Source: Terrabacter tumescens
GTDB taxonomy: Bacteria; Actinomycetota; Actinomycetes; Actinomycetales; Dermatophilaceae
DNA: 64,000 nucleotides
Assembly: GCF_014646815.1 (NCBI RefSeq)
Contig: NZ_BMNZ01000004.1
Span: 271,103 to 335,102 of the forward strand
Direction: 5' to 3'
In this document: positions 1-8,050 of the stretch, piece by piece
How positions within the stretch are numbered: the stretch's first letter is position 1
Layout: every line of letters starts with the position of its first letter
The notes under the pieces: generated by a model
Databases searched by the model: none
Told to the model about the DNA's origin: nothing
What the model saw: only the letters and a program-made list of their open reading frames with translations
Translations under genes and position numbers: made by a program

Positions 1-10
1 GCACGGTGAC

Positions 11-50
11 ACGGAACGGCCCCGGGACCGAGGTCCCGGGGCCGTTCCGT
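11..50 (-). terminator. Perfect hairpin terminator
   Basis: A 19-bp perfect stem (11-29 pairs with 32-50) closes on a 2-nt loop. It lies just beyond the stop of the minus-strand membrane protein gene that ends at 97, so it most likely ends that transcript. It could also serve a plus-strand gene off the left edge. Confidence 0.8.
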
Positions 51-96
51 CCGGTCGTGGCGCCGTGTGGCGGGGGCGCCGACCGAGGTCCGGTGG

Positions 97-696
97 TCAG
101 GCGGTCTGCGGGATGGTCCTCGCGTGGCCGGCCTGGACCGCCGCCTCGTCCTCGGCGGTCTTCGCGTGGCGCAGGCCGAGCAGGGCGAGGGCCAGCAGGA
201 GGGCGGCTCCCACGAAGGCACCGATGGCGGCGTAGAAGGCGATGGTGCCCATCGTGCCGAAGGCGTAGGCGTTGAGGAGCAGGCCCCGCAGGGTGTTGCC
301 CATGAAGAGCGTCTGGCGCAGCTGGCCCAGCTCGGCAACCTTGGCCTGGTCGGCGTTCGGGTCCTTCGACATCTTGAGGAACTCGCCCGAGACCTCCTCG
401 TACGTGCGGTTGTCCGACGCAGCGTTCATGTGGACGAGGATGTAGTGGTCGGCGAAGGCCTTGGCCTGGTCGCCGGTCGTCATCTGCTGGCCGGCGTACT
501 GCAGGAGCGCGTCCTTCTGGGCCTGGGTCTCGAGGGCTGCCGCGGCCGGCATCGTGATGTTCTGCTGGCTCAGCTGCTCGTGCACGTTGTTGGCGACGAA
601 GCTGCTCGCGTACATCAGCAGTCCGCCGGCGACCACGAGCACGGCGGCCATGATGAGGCCGGTCCACGAGATCAGCTTGTCGAGTGTCTTGCGCAT
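97..696 (-). CDS. Uncharacterised two-helix membrane protein
   Basis: A 199-residue protein with an N-terminal hydrophobic helix at about 10-32, a roughly 115-residue hydrophilic middle rich in Gln and Ala, and a second long helix at about 150-178. This predicts an extracytoplasmic loop between two membrane anchors. Related actinobacterial proteins often carry the database name 'aromatic ring-opening dioxygenase LigA'; nothing in this sequence supports an oxygenase. The ATG at 694-696 follows a purine-rich GAAAG. The gene stands alone, divergent from htpX, with a perfect palindrome at 744-766 in its upstream region that probably represses or activates it. Function unknown. Confidence 0.85.
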   Translation of the reverse strand: MRKTLDKLISWTGLIMAAVLVVAGGLLMYASSFVANNVHEQLSQQNITMPAAAALETQAQKDALLQYAGQQMTTGDQAKAFADHYILVHMNAASDNRTYEEVSGEFLKMSKDPNADQAKVAELGQLRQTLFMGNTLRGLLLNAYAFGTMGTIAFYAAIGAFVGAALLLALALLGLRHAKTAEDEAAVQAGHARTIPQTA

Positions 697-743
697 CGTT
701 CGCTTCTTTCATCGGAAGGGTGTCGGTTTCCCCAACACGGCCA

Positions 744-766
744 AACTACTACGGCGCGTAGTAGTT
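744..766. promoter_or_regulatory. Perfect palindromic operator
   Basis: AACTACTACG (744-753) and CGTAGTAGTT (757-766) form a perfect 10-bp inverted repeat around GCG. The geometry is typical of a dimeric TetR- or MarR-type repressor site. It lies 48 bp before the start of the gene at 97-696 and 127 bp before htpX. The low GC of the arms stands out against the surroundings. No matching regulator gene is adjacent. Confidence 0.65.
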
Positions 767-835
767 GAGTTGCCGTTTCAACGAGTCCGGTTTGAGGCGT
801 GTGTCACATCCCGATGCGCGGCCATCACGTCCAGC

Positions 836-857
836 GGACTCCCAGAGGACTCCCAGC
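836..857 (+). promoter_or_regulatory. Tandem 11-bp response-regulator-type box upstream of htpX
   Basis: GGACTCCCAGA (836-846) is followed directly by GGACTCCCAGC (847-857); a weaker third copy at 825-835 matches 7 of 11. Direct repeats at 11-bp spacing on one face of the helix are characteristic of OmpR/PhoB-family regulators. Nearly the same unit (GAACTCCCAGC twice) precedes the response regulator gene at 11669-11690 in the same orientation relative to its gene. This suggests that htpX belongs to that regulator's regulon. Confidence 0.65.
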
Positions 858-892
858 GGGAACACCACCCCGGAGCCGGTCGTTCACCCGAC

Positions 893-1768
893 ATGCACAA
901 CCACTTCAACGGGCTCAAGACGGCCGCCCTCTTCGGCGGCATCTGGGCCCTCCTGCTCGGCATCGGCGCGCTCGTCGGCGGCGGGCGCTTCATCTGGGTC
1001 TTCGCGCTCATCGGCGTCGCGACGACCTTCTACGGCTACTGGAACAGCGACAAGCTCGCGATCCGCGCCATGCACGCCTACCCGGTCTCCGAGGCGCAGG
1101 CGCCGGCGATGTACCGCATCGTCCGCGAGCTCTCCACCGCCGCAGGCAAGCCGATGCCGCGCCTCTACATCAGCCCCACCCAGGCCCCGAACGCCTTCGC
1201 GACGGGCCGCAACCCGCAGAACGCCGCCGTCTGCTGCACCGAGGGCATCCTCGGCCTGCTCGACGAGCGCGAGCTGCGCGGCGTCCTCGGACACGAGCTC
1301 ATGCACGTCTACAACCGCGACATCCTCACGAGCTCGGTCGCGGCCGCCATCGCCGGCGTCATCACCTCGATCGGCCAGATGCTGATGTTCACGAGCATGT
1401 TCGGTGGCGGCGGCTCCGACGAGGACCGCCCCAACCCCTTCGCCCTGCTGGCCATGAGCCTGCTCGCGCCCCTCGCCGCGATGATGATCCAGATGGCGAT
1501 CAGCCGCACGCGCGAATACGACGCCGACGAGGACGGCGCCAAGCTGACCGGCGACCCGCTCGCCCTCGCCTCGGCGCTGCGCAAGCTCGAGTCCGGTGTG
1601 GCCCGCGCACCGCTCGCCCCGTCGCAGGACATCGTCAACGCGAGCCACATGATGATCGCGAGCCCGTTCCGGGCCCAGGACGTCACGCGCTTCCTCTCGA
1701 CGCACCCGCCGATGGACCAGCGCATCGCGCGTCTCGAGAGCATGGCCGGCGGTCCGCTCCACCGCTGA
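893..1768 (+). CDS. htpX: Membrane zinc metalloprotease HtpX
   Basis: An M48-family membrane-bound zinc endopeptidase of 291 residues, the usual HtpX length, that degrades damaged membrane proteins. Two N-terminal hydrophobic segments at about 10-50 precede the catalytic HELMH motif (H134, E135, H138). A further hydrophobic stretch at about 180-205 precedes the third zinc ligand in REYDADEDGA (E208). The ATG at 893 starts directly at the conserved N-terminus (MHNHFNGLKT); the open frame extends upstream but is not protein-like there. The 11-bp direct repeats 36-57 nt upstream suggest control by the envelope-stress two-component system encoded at 9.4-11.6 kb. In Escherichia coli htpX is controlled by CpxR, an analogous arrangement. 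Confidence 0.95.
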   Translation: MHNHFNGLKTAALFGGIWALLLGIGALVGGGRFIWVFALIGVATTFYGYWNSDKLAIRAMHAYPVSEAQAPAMYRIVRELSTAAGKPMPRLYISPTQAPNAFATGRNPQNAAVCCTEGILGLLDERELRGVLGHELMHVYNRDILTSSVAAAIAGVITSIGQMLMFTSMFGGGGSDEDRPNPFALLAMSLLAPLAAMMIQMAISRTREYDADEDGAKLTGDPLALASALRKLESGVARAPLAPSQDIVNASHMMIASPFRAQDVTRFLSTHPPMDQRIARLESMAGGPLHR

Positions 1769-1825
1769 CCCCGACCGCGACGCTGCAGTCCGGCATCCCG
1801 GGCGACGGCCGGGCGCTCCATCTGG

Positions 1826-1831
1826 CAGGCT
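1826..1831 (+). promoter_or_regulatory. -10 box of leaderless pepN
   Basis: CAGGCT ends 7 nt before the pepN ATG, and no Shine-Dalgarno sequence is present. The spacing fits a leaderless transcript. Confidence 0.4.
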
Positions 1832-1838
1832 CGCACCT

Positions 1839-4337
1839 ATGCGCAGTCTCACCCTGGCCGAAGCCCGCGAGCGATCCTCGCTGATCACCGTCACGTCGTA
1901 TGCCGTCGAGCTCGACCTCGACCAGGGTGCGGAGGTCTTCGGCTCGCGGACGGTCGTCCGCTTCACGTGCGCCCGGCCGGGTGCCGAGACGTGGGTGGAC
2001 CTCAAGGCTCGCTCCGTCGAGACGGTCTCGCTCAACGGCGCGCCTCTCGACCCCGACGCGGTCACCGACGGCCGCCTGACCCTGCCGGACCTCGCAGCCG
2101 ACAACGAGCTCGTCGTCGCGGCGACGATGGCCTACAGCCACGACGGTCAGGGCCTGCACCGGGCCACCGACCCCGCCGACGACCTCGACTACGTCTACGG
2201 CCACCTCTTCCTCGACGCGGCCCCCAGCGTCTACACCTGCTTCGACCAGCCCGACCTCAAGGCGCCCTACGACGTCACCGTCCACGCGCCGCTCGACTGG
2301 ACGGTCATCGGCAACGGCGCCGCCTCGCAGGTCGGTGCCGGCACGTGGACCCTCGCGACGACCAAGCCGCTCGCGACGTACTTCATGACGGTGTGCGCGG
2401 GACCCTACGTCTCCGTGCGCGACGAGCACGACGGCATACCTCTGGGGGTGCACGCCCGGGCGTCGCTGCGCGAGCCGCTCGAGCGCCACGCGGCAGAGCT
2501 CTTCGACGTGACCAAGCGGTCGTTCGACTACTTCCACGGGCTCTTCGGCATCCGCTACCCGTTCGGGGAGTACCACCAGGTCTTCGTCCCGGAGTTCAAC
2601 GCCGGCGCGATGGAGAACCCCGGCTGCGTCACCTTCCGCGACCAGTACCTCTACCGCGGCGCGGCGACCCGCGACGAGCTGCTGACGCGGGCCAACACGG
2701 TCAGCCACGAGATGTCGCACATGTGGTTCGGCGACATCGTCACGATGAAGTGGTGGGACGACCTCTGGCTCAACGAGAGCTTCGCCGAGTACATGAGCCA
2801 CCGCTGCCTCGTCGACGCCACCGAGTACACCGACGCGTGGGTCGACTCCTCGATCGTTCGCAAGGTGTGGGGCTACGGCGCCGAGCGATCCCCGTCGACC
2901 CACCCCGTCGCCGGGGTCGAGGCCCTCGACGCGCAGTCCGCGCTGCAGAACTTCGACGGCATCTCGTATGCCAAGGGCGCGGCCACGCTGCGCCAGCTCA
3001 TCGCGTACGTCGGTGACGACCGGTTCATCGCCGGGGTCCGCGCGTACCTGACCGACAAGTCCTACGGCAACGGCACGCTCGCCGACTTCCTCGGCGCCAT
3101 CGAGACGGCCAGCGGCAAGGACCTCGAGGCATGGTCGCGCGCGTGGCTGCTCACGGCCGACCGCGACACGCTCTCGGTCGAGCTCGAGGAGCAGGGCGGC
3201 GTCGTCGAGTCCGCCGTCGTGCGCCGCGAGTCGCCCGCCGACCGCCCGGCCGACCGGCCCCACGCGTTCGACGTCGCCGGCTGGACCGACGGGCGCGAGC
3301 TCGGCCGGGTCGCGGTGACGATCACCGGGCCGGAGACGACCCTCGCCGAGCTCGAGCGCACGCCGGAGCCGGCCGTGCTCGTCCCGAACGCCTCGGACCT
3401 GACGTGGGCGCGGGTGCGGCTGTCGGACTCGACGGTCGCCGCGCTGCCGTCGCAGCTCGGCCAGATCCCCGACGAGCAGGCCCGGGCCGTCGTGTGGTCC
3501 TCGCTCATCGACGGCGTGCACGGCGCGACGGTCTCGCCGGAGGCGTTCCTCGACGTCTTCGACGCAGCCTGGCCGCACGAGACGAACTCCTCGATCCTGA
3601 CGCGGGTCGCGGCCTACGCGGAGCACCGCGTCGTGCCGTGGTTCGTCCCGCGCGACCAGCAGGACGCTGCGGTGGCCCGCCTCAACCGGGCCGGCGTCGG
3701 GCTGCTCGAGCGGGCGGCCGCCGGCACGACCGAGTCGCTGGCGGCGGCCCGTCTCGTGGCGGGCACGAGCGACGACGAGACGCTGCTGCGCTCGTGGGCC
3801 GACGGCCAGGGCCTGCCGGCAGGTCTCGAGGACGACGGTGACTTCCGGTGGATCGTCGTGCGCAACCTCGCTGCGCGGGGGCTCATCGGCGCCACCGAGG
3901 TCGACGCGTTCCGCGCCAAGGACGACACCCTGCAGGGTGGCCTCAACGCGCTCATGTGCCGCGCGAGCCTGCCCGACGCCGACGCCAAGGCGTGGGCGTG
4001 GGAGCAGCTGACGGGCCGCAACGGCCGCTCCAACTACGAGATGGTCCACCTCGCCCGCGGCTTCTGGGTCGCCCCTGACGACGCCCTCGTCGAGGACTAC
4101 GTCGCGCGCTACTTCACCGACGTCCCGGCGATGTCGGCGTGGGTGGGTGAGGACGCCCTCTCGCGCGTCGTCCTCGTCGCGTTCCCGCGGGTCTTCACCG
4201 ACGAGACGGCACGCCTCAGCGCCGAGACGATCGCGCGTGACGACCTGACGCCGGCGGTCCACCGCTCCCTCGTCGACGCCGACGCCGAGCTGCGCGAGGC
4301 CCTGGCGTCCCGCGCGACGTTCGGCGCCGCCGTCTGA
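1839..4337 (+). CDS. pepN: Aminopeptidase N (M1 family)
   Basis: A cytosolic zinc aminopeptidase of 832 residues that removes N-terminal amino acids from peptides. The substrate-anchoring GAMEN motif is at about 256-260. The zinc site HEMSHMWFGD begins at H290, with the third ligand in NESFAEY about 19 residues later. The C-terminal half matches the helical ERAP1-like domain of actinobacterial PepN. The length is normal and no domain is missing. A nucleotidyltransferase gene begins 5 bp after the stop, so the two are probably co-transcribed. Confidence 0.96.
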   Translation: MRSLTLAEARERSSLITVTSYAVELDLDQGAEVFGSRTVVRFTCARPGAETWVDLKARSVETVSLNGAPLDPDAVTDGRLTLPDLAADNELVVAATMAYSHDGQGLHRATDPADDLDYVYGHLFLDAAPSVYTCFDQPDLKAPYDVTVHAPLDWTVIGNGAASQVGAGTWTLATTKPLATYFMTVCAGPYVSVRDEHDGIPLGVHARASLREPLERHAAELFDVTKRSFDYFHGLFGIRYPFGEYHQVFVPEFNAGAMENPGCVTFRDQYLYRGAATRDELLTRANTVSHEMSHMWFGDIVTMKWWDDLWLNESFAEYMSHRCLVDATEYTDAWVDSSIVRKVWGYGAERSPSTHPVAGVEALDAQSALQNFDGISYAKGAATLRQLIAYVGDDRFIAGVRAYLTDKSYGNGTLADFLGAIETASGKDLEAWSRAWLLTADRDTLSVELEEQGGVVESAVVRRESPADRPADRPHAFDVAGWTDGRELGRVAVTITGPETTLAELERTPEPAVLVPNASDLTWARVRLSDSTVAALPSQLGQIPDEQARAVVWSSLIDGVHGATVSPEAFLDVFDAAWPHETNSSILTRVAAYAEHRVVPWFVPRDQQDAAVARLNRAGVGLLERAAAGTTESLAAARLVAGTSDDETLLRSWADGQGLPAGLEDDGDFRWIVVRNLAARGLIGATEVDAFRAKDDTLQGGLNALMCRASLPDADAKAWAWEQLTGRNGRSNYEMVHLARGFWVAPDDALVEDYVARYFTDVPAMSAWVGEDALSRVVLVAFPRVFTDETARLSAETIARDDLTPAVHRSLVDADAELREALASRATFGAAV

Positions 4338-4342
4338 CGGCG

Positions 4343-5188
4343 GTGGGGGCCCCGAGCCCCGACGAGCTCCCCGGCGTCGTCCGTGCCACGTGCGACCTGC
4401 ACCTGGCGCTCCTCGACGAGCAGGCACCGGGGCTCGTCGAGGGGCTCCACCTGCACGGTTCCCTCGGTTTCGGCGGGGAGTTCCACGGCGGCAGCGACAT
4501 CGACTTCGTCGCGGTGACGACGAGGCGGGCGACCGACGCCGACGCCGAGGTGCTGCGCCGCGTGCACTCCGAGATCGACCGGCGCCGGCCCGAGCCGGCC
4601 TACGACGGCTTCTACGTCGTGGCGGCCGACCTCGCCGGATCGCCCGACGTCGTGCCGGACGTCCCCGGGGTGCTGCACCAGTGGTTCGACGTCGGCACCC
4701 ACTGCGACGTCAAGCACATCACGTGGCGCGAGCTGCGCGACCACGGAGTCACCGTGTGGGGCAAGCACCTTCGCGAACTGGCCATCTGGAGCGACGACGC
4801 CGCCCTCCACGCCTCGACCCTCGAGAACCTCGACACGTTCTGGCGCTCGCAGCTCGAGGCGATGGAGCACCACCCGCGCGAGGCGTCCCTGCCGCAGGCG
4901 GCGGAGTGGGGTGCGCTCGGGGCCCCGCGGCTCGTGCACCTGCTCGTCACCGGTCGTCCGACGTCCAAGTCGGGGGCGGGCCGGTGGGCGCTGGAGGCCT
5001 ACCCGCAGCACCGCGAGATCGTCGAGGAGGGCCTGCGTGTGCGCGAGCGCCCCGGCGACCCGTCGACGTATGCCGCCGACCCCGGCCGTCGTCGTCGCGA
5101 CCTCGTCGCCCTGATGGCCGAGGTCATCGCCGACGGCGTCGCCGTCACCTCGCCGCCGTCGACCGAGGCCCAGGGACCTGCGACGTGA
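4343..5188 (+). CDS. Nucleotidyltransferase (AadA/DUF4111-like)
   Basis: A 281-residue protein with the pol-beta nucleotidyltransferase signature HGSLGFGGEFHGGSDIDFV near residues 35-53: the GS pair and the two metal-binding Asp residues of SDID. The C-terminal half resembles the DUF4111 helical domain found in aminoglycoside adenylyltransferases. It could adenylylate a small molecule or antibiotic, but the substrate cannot be read from the sequence. Translation starts at GTG 4343, 5 bp after the pepN stop, and the stop overlaps the GTG of the next gene by 4 nt, so the genes are translationally coupled. A resistance role is possible but unproven. Confidence 0.85.
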   Translation: MGAPSPDELPGVVRATCDLHLALLDEQAPGLVEGLHLHGSLGFGGEFHGGSDIDFVAVTTRRATDADAEVLRRVHSEIDRRRPEPAYDGFYVVAADLAGSPDVVPDVPGVLHQWFDVGTHCDVKHITWRELRDHGVTVWGKHLRELAIWSDDAALHASTLENLDTFWRSQLEAMEHHPREASLPQAAEWGALGAPRLVHLLVTGRPTSKSGAGRWALEAYPQHREIVEEGLRVRERPGDPSTYAADPGRRRRDLVALMAEVIADGVAVTSPPSTEAQGPAT

Positions 5189-5727
5189 CCTCCGACCGGG
5201 CCGTCCCCGGGCAGGGTTCCTGGGTCATCGAGCTGGCCGACGTGCGCGAACCGGCCTGCGAGGCGTTGCTGCGCGACTACTACGTCGACGTCAGCGACCG
5301 GTGGTACCAGCACCGGGAGGGCCGCGACTCGACGCCGGAGGAGATCGAGACCGGTTTCCCGCAGATGCGCAGCGACGACCTGGCCCCACCGACGGGGGAG
5401 TTCGTCGTGGCCCGGCGCGCCGACGACAGCGCCGTGCTCGGCGGCTGCGTGGGGCTGAGGCTCCTGCGCGACGACACCGGCGCCCGGGTGGCCGAGCTGC
5501 GCCGCCTCTACGTGCGGCCCGAGCACCGCGGGGCCGGGCTCGGGTCGGCGCTGCTGGCCACCGCCGAGGAGATCGCCCGCGTCTGGGGCGTGTCCGCGAT
5601 GCGCCTCGACACCCGCCTGGACCTCGAGGAGGCCCGGGCGCTCTACGTGCGGCACGGGTGGGTCGGGGTGCCGGCCTTCTCCGACGCCTTCTACGCCGAG
5701 GTCTGGTACGCCAAGCCCCTGACCTGA
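5185..5727 (+). CDS. GNAT-family N-acetyltransferase
   Basis: A 180-residue acetyl-CoA-dependent acetyltransferase. The acetyl-CoA pyrophosphate loop RPEHRGAGLGSALL lies at about 111-124, preceded by the beta-4 strand VAELRRLYV. The C-terminal YVRHGWVGVPAFSD motif is typical of the family. The start is GTG 5185, overlapping the stop of the nucleotidyltransferase (GTGA); the frame stays open upstream inside that gene but is a shadow there. The pairing of two small-molecule-modifying enzymes in one coupled operon is suggestive of detoxification. Substrate unknown. Confidence 0.88.
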   Translation: MTSDRAVPGQGSWVIELADVREPACEALLRDYYVDVSDRWYQHREGRDSTPEEIETGFPQMRSDDLAPPTGEFVVARRADDSAVLGGCVGLRLLRDDTGARVAELRRLYVRPEHRGAGLGSALLATAEEIARVWGVSAMRLDTRLDLEEARALYVRHGWVGVPAFSDAFYAEVWYAKPLT

Positions 5728-5970
5728 GCGGCGCCGCCACCCGTTGGTGGAGGTCTCCCGGCACCAGGCGCCGGAAGAACTCCACGAACCCCCGGTGACC
5801 GCGCGAGCCACCCACGGCAGTGGTGCGCCGTCCGTCGCGTTCGTCCCCCTGTGCGTCGTGCGTGTGGTTCGATGCGCGGATGGGAGCAGGGGCGCCGGGG
5901 GCCGGCGGGTGGCGTGGCGCCTTCGCGACCCTCGTGAGGTGGGGTCCTCGAGCACCATCGCGGGGGCCGC

Positions 5971-6333
5971 GTGACGGTCACCGTGCTCTACAAGGACCCC
6001 GAGAGCAAGCCGGTGCCCGAGGTCCCGCCCTTCTGTCGGAGGTCGTTCACCGTGGAGGTCGAGGGCGATCTCATCACCTCGAACCGCAGCCACCCGCTCG
6101 TGCTCGGCGACCCGACGACGTTCTGGACGACGCTGGTCGCCGATGCCGCCGCGGGCGACCTGACGGTCCTGCGCCGGGGCGGCGACATGTGCCTCGTGGC
6201 TCGCGTCAGCTACCCGCGTGGCGCGAGGTTCGCCGTCGTCATGGCCGAGTCGGACTGGGACCTGGTGCGCCCGGCGCGACCTGCCGCGAGCCACGCCCCA
6301 GGGGTCACCAGGGGCTGGGCTCGTAGTCCTTGA
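5971..6333 (+). CDS. Small hypothetical protein
   Basis: A 120-residue open frame starting at GTG 5971. It has strong GC bias at third positions through most of its length, which supports coding, and it contains two Cys residues and no membrane segment. I recognise no family. Its last 29 bp run antisense into the 3' end of the SDR gene, and the final 15 or so residues look less coding-like, so the true protein may be close to its end by about 6290. The 243 bp upstream (5728-5970) show no gene or clear promoter. Confidence 0.6.
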   Translation: MTVTVLYKDPESKPVPEVPPFCRRSFTVEVEGDLITSNRSHPLVLGDPTTFWTTLVADAAAGDLTVLRRGGDMCLVARVSYPRGARFAVVMAESDWDLVRPARPAASHAPGVTRGWARSP

Positions 6334-7825
6334 CGAAGCAGCCGTAGAGGTCCTCGCCCGCCTCGCCGCGCACGATCGGGTCGTAGACGCGGGCCGCGCC
6401 GTCGACGAGGTCGAGCGGCGCGTGCCACCCCTCGGCGGCGATGCGCAGCTTCTCGTCGTGCGGGCGCTCGTCGGTGATCCAGCCGGTGTCGACGGCGGTC
6501 ATGAGGATGCGGTCGGTCTCGAACATCTCGCCGGCGCTCGTGCGGGTCATCATGTTGAGCGCGGCCTTGGCCATGTTGGTGTGCGGGTGGCCCGGCCCCT
6601 TGTAGCGGCGCGAGAACTGGCCCTCCATCGCCGAGACGTTGACGACGTAGGCCCGACGCGCCCCGGCGGCGACGGCAGCGCGCATCGCCGGGCGCAGCCG
6701 CGAGACGAGGATGAAGGGGGCCGTCGAGTTGCACAGCTGCACCTCGAGCAGCTCGAGGGGGTCGACCTCCTCGACCTTCTGGGTCCACGAGTTGTTGCGC
6801 TGGAGGTCGGGGAGCAGGCCGCCGGCGTCGACCGCGGTACCGGCCCGGTGCGCCTCGAGGCTGGCGTGGCCGGCCGACAGGGCGAGGGCCGTCATCGACG
6901 CGGCCGTCTGGGCGGCGATCGCGTGCTCGACCGACTCGCCGTCGTGGTGGGCGACGGCGTGGCCCCCCAGCGCGCCGGCGATCGACGCCGGGTGCGCCTC
7001 GCTGATGCGGTCGAAGGTCACCATCTCGGGCAGCGCCACGCCGTCGGGCAGCGGTGCCGACTCGAGCTCGACGAGGTTGCTGTAGGCGCCGGGGGAGCGG
7101 CGCACCGTCTGGGCCGCGTTGTTCACGAGGATGTCGAGGGGGCCTGCGGCGGTCACCTCGTCGGCGAGGGCGACGACCTGGGTGGGGTCGCGCAGGTCGA
7201 TGCCGACGATCTTGAGCCGGTGGATCCAGTCGGCGCTGTCCTCCATCGAGGCGAAGCGGCGCATCGCGTCCTTGGGGAAGCGCGTCGTGATCGTCGTGTG
7301 GGCGCCGTCGCGCAGCAGACGGAGGGCGATGTACATCCCGATCTTGGCGCGGCCGCCCGTGAGGAGGGCCCGCTTGCCCGTCAGGTCGGTGCGCTGGTCG
7401 CGCTTGGCGTGGCTGCGGGCCGCGCAGTCGGGGCAGAGCCAGTGGTAGAACGCGTCGACGAGGGTGTAGTCGCTCTTGCAGATGTAGCACCCGCGCGGGT
7501 TGATCAGCTCACCCGCGAAAGCGCCGGTTGCGTTGGAGACCAAGGGGATTCCCTTGGTCTCGTCGTCGATCCGCATCGGCGATCCGGTGGCGGTCGACTC
7601 GATGACCTGCCGGTCGGCCTTGCGCTCGGCCCACGTCTTGGCGTTGCGCCGGTCCTTCTTGAGCCGCTTGTACATCAGCGACGCCGCCCGCTTCAGGGTC
7701 TCGAAGTCCGGGTCGTCGATCTCGAGCGAGGGTGCGAGGGCCAGCACCCGGACCGCGGTCGCGACGTCCTCGGGGTCGAGGTGCACGACGGCAGCGGGGT
7801 CCAGCTCGTTCTCGGTCTCACTCAC
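6305..7825 (-). CDS. SDR-family oxidoreductase with zinc-ribbon insert
   Basis: A 506-residue protein, about twice the size of a classical SDR. An N-terminal region of about 110 residues is followed by a CxxC...CxxC zinc ribbon (C113, C116, C131, C134). A Rossmann domain then follows with the nucleotide-binding TGGRAKIG (about 150-157), the NNAAQT motif, and an active-site segment reading HTNMAK. The catalytic YxxxK becomes T416-x3-K420, so the usual Tyr is missing. Similar long proteins occur in other actinobacteria and in eukaryotes; their reaction is not known to me. GTG 7825 is chosen because the sequence upstream is not protein-like and a -10-like TACCCT sits 6 nt before it. Confidence 0.85.
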   Translation of the reverse strand: MSETENELDPAAVVHLDPEDVATAVRVLALAPSLEIDDPDFETLKRAASLMYKRLKKDRRNAKTWAERKADRQVIESTATGSPMRIDDETKGIPLVSNATGAFAGELINPRGCYICKSDYTLVDAFYHWLCPDCAARSHAKRDQRTDLTGKRALLTGGRAKIGMYIALRLLRDGAHTTITTRFPKDAMRRFASMEDSADWIHRLKIVGIDLRDPTQVVALADEVTAAGPLDILVNNAAQTVRRSPGAYSNLVELESAPLPDGVALPEMVTFDRISEAHPASIAGALGGHAVAHHDGESVEHAIAAQTAASMTALALSAGHASLEAHRAGTAVDAGGLLPDLQRNNSWTQKVEEVDPLELLEVQLCNSTAPFILVSRLRPAMRAAVAAGARRAYVVNVSAMEGQFSRRYKGPGHPHTNMAKAALNMMTRTSAGEMFETDRILMTAVDTGWITDERPHDEKLRIAAEGWHAPLDLVDGAARVYDPIVRGEAGEDLYGCFVKDYEPSPW

Positions 7826-7831
7826 CGCGCA

Positions 7832-7837
7832 AGGGTA
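7832..7837 (-). promoter_or_regulatory. -10 box of leaderless SDR gene
   Basis: TACCCT on the minus strand ends 6 nt before GTG 7825. No ribosome-binding site is present, which suggests a leaderless transcript. Confidence 0.4.
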
Positions 7838-7883
7838 CGCGGGTGGCTCCCTCACGCCCCAATCCGCGGAGCGCCCGGGATGA

Positions 7884-7960
7884 CGTATGCCGTCCGGCCG
7901 GCTCCCGTCCGAGCCACCGGGAGCGTGGTGGCGGGGACGGAGCGGGGCGGACGGCATACG
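7884..7960. repeat. 13-bp inverted repeat made of two GTATGCCG octamers
   Basis: CGTATGCCGTCCG (7884-7896) is repeated in inverted orientation at 7948-7960, 51 bp away. Each arm contains one copy of the window's over-represented octamer. The element fills most of the intergenic space between the SDR gene start and the HtrA gene end. It may form a long-loop hairpin or simply be two octamer copies. Confidence 0.6.
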
Positions 7961-8050
7961 CGATCGGGAGACGTTGGCCTCGCCCGGGTCACGTCCAGGG
8001 TGTGGTGACCCTGTCCGTGTCCCGGTGCGAAGTGGAGGGGGCCGGTCGGC

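Noticed and set aside
1683-4427. Long minus-strand open frame of about 914 codons opposite pepN
   Set aside because: It mirrors the GC-rich third positions of pepN, is Arg/Val/Gly/Asp-rich without domain signature, and pepN has all M1 motifs.
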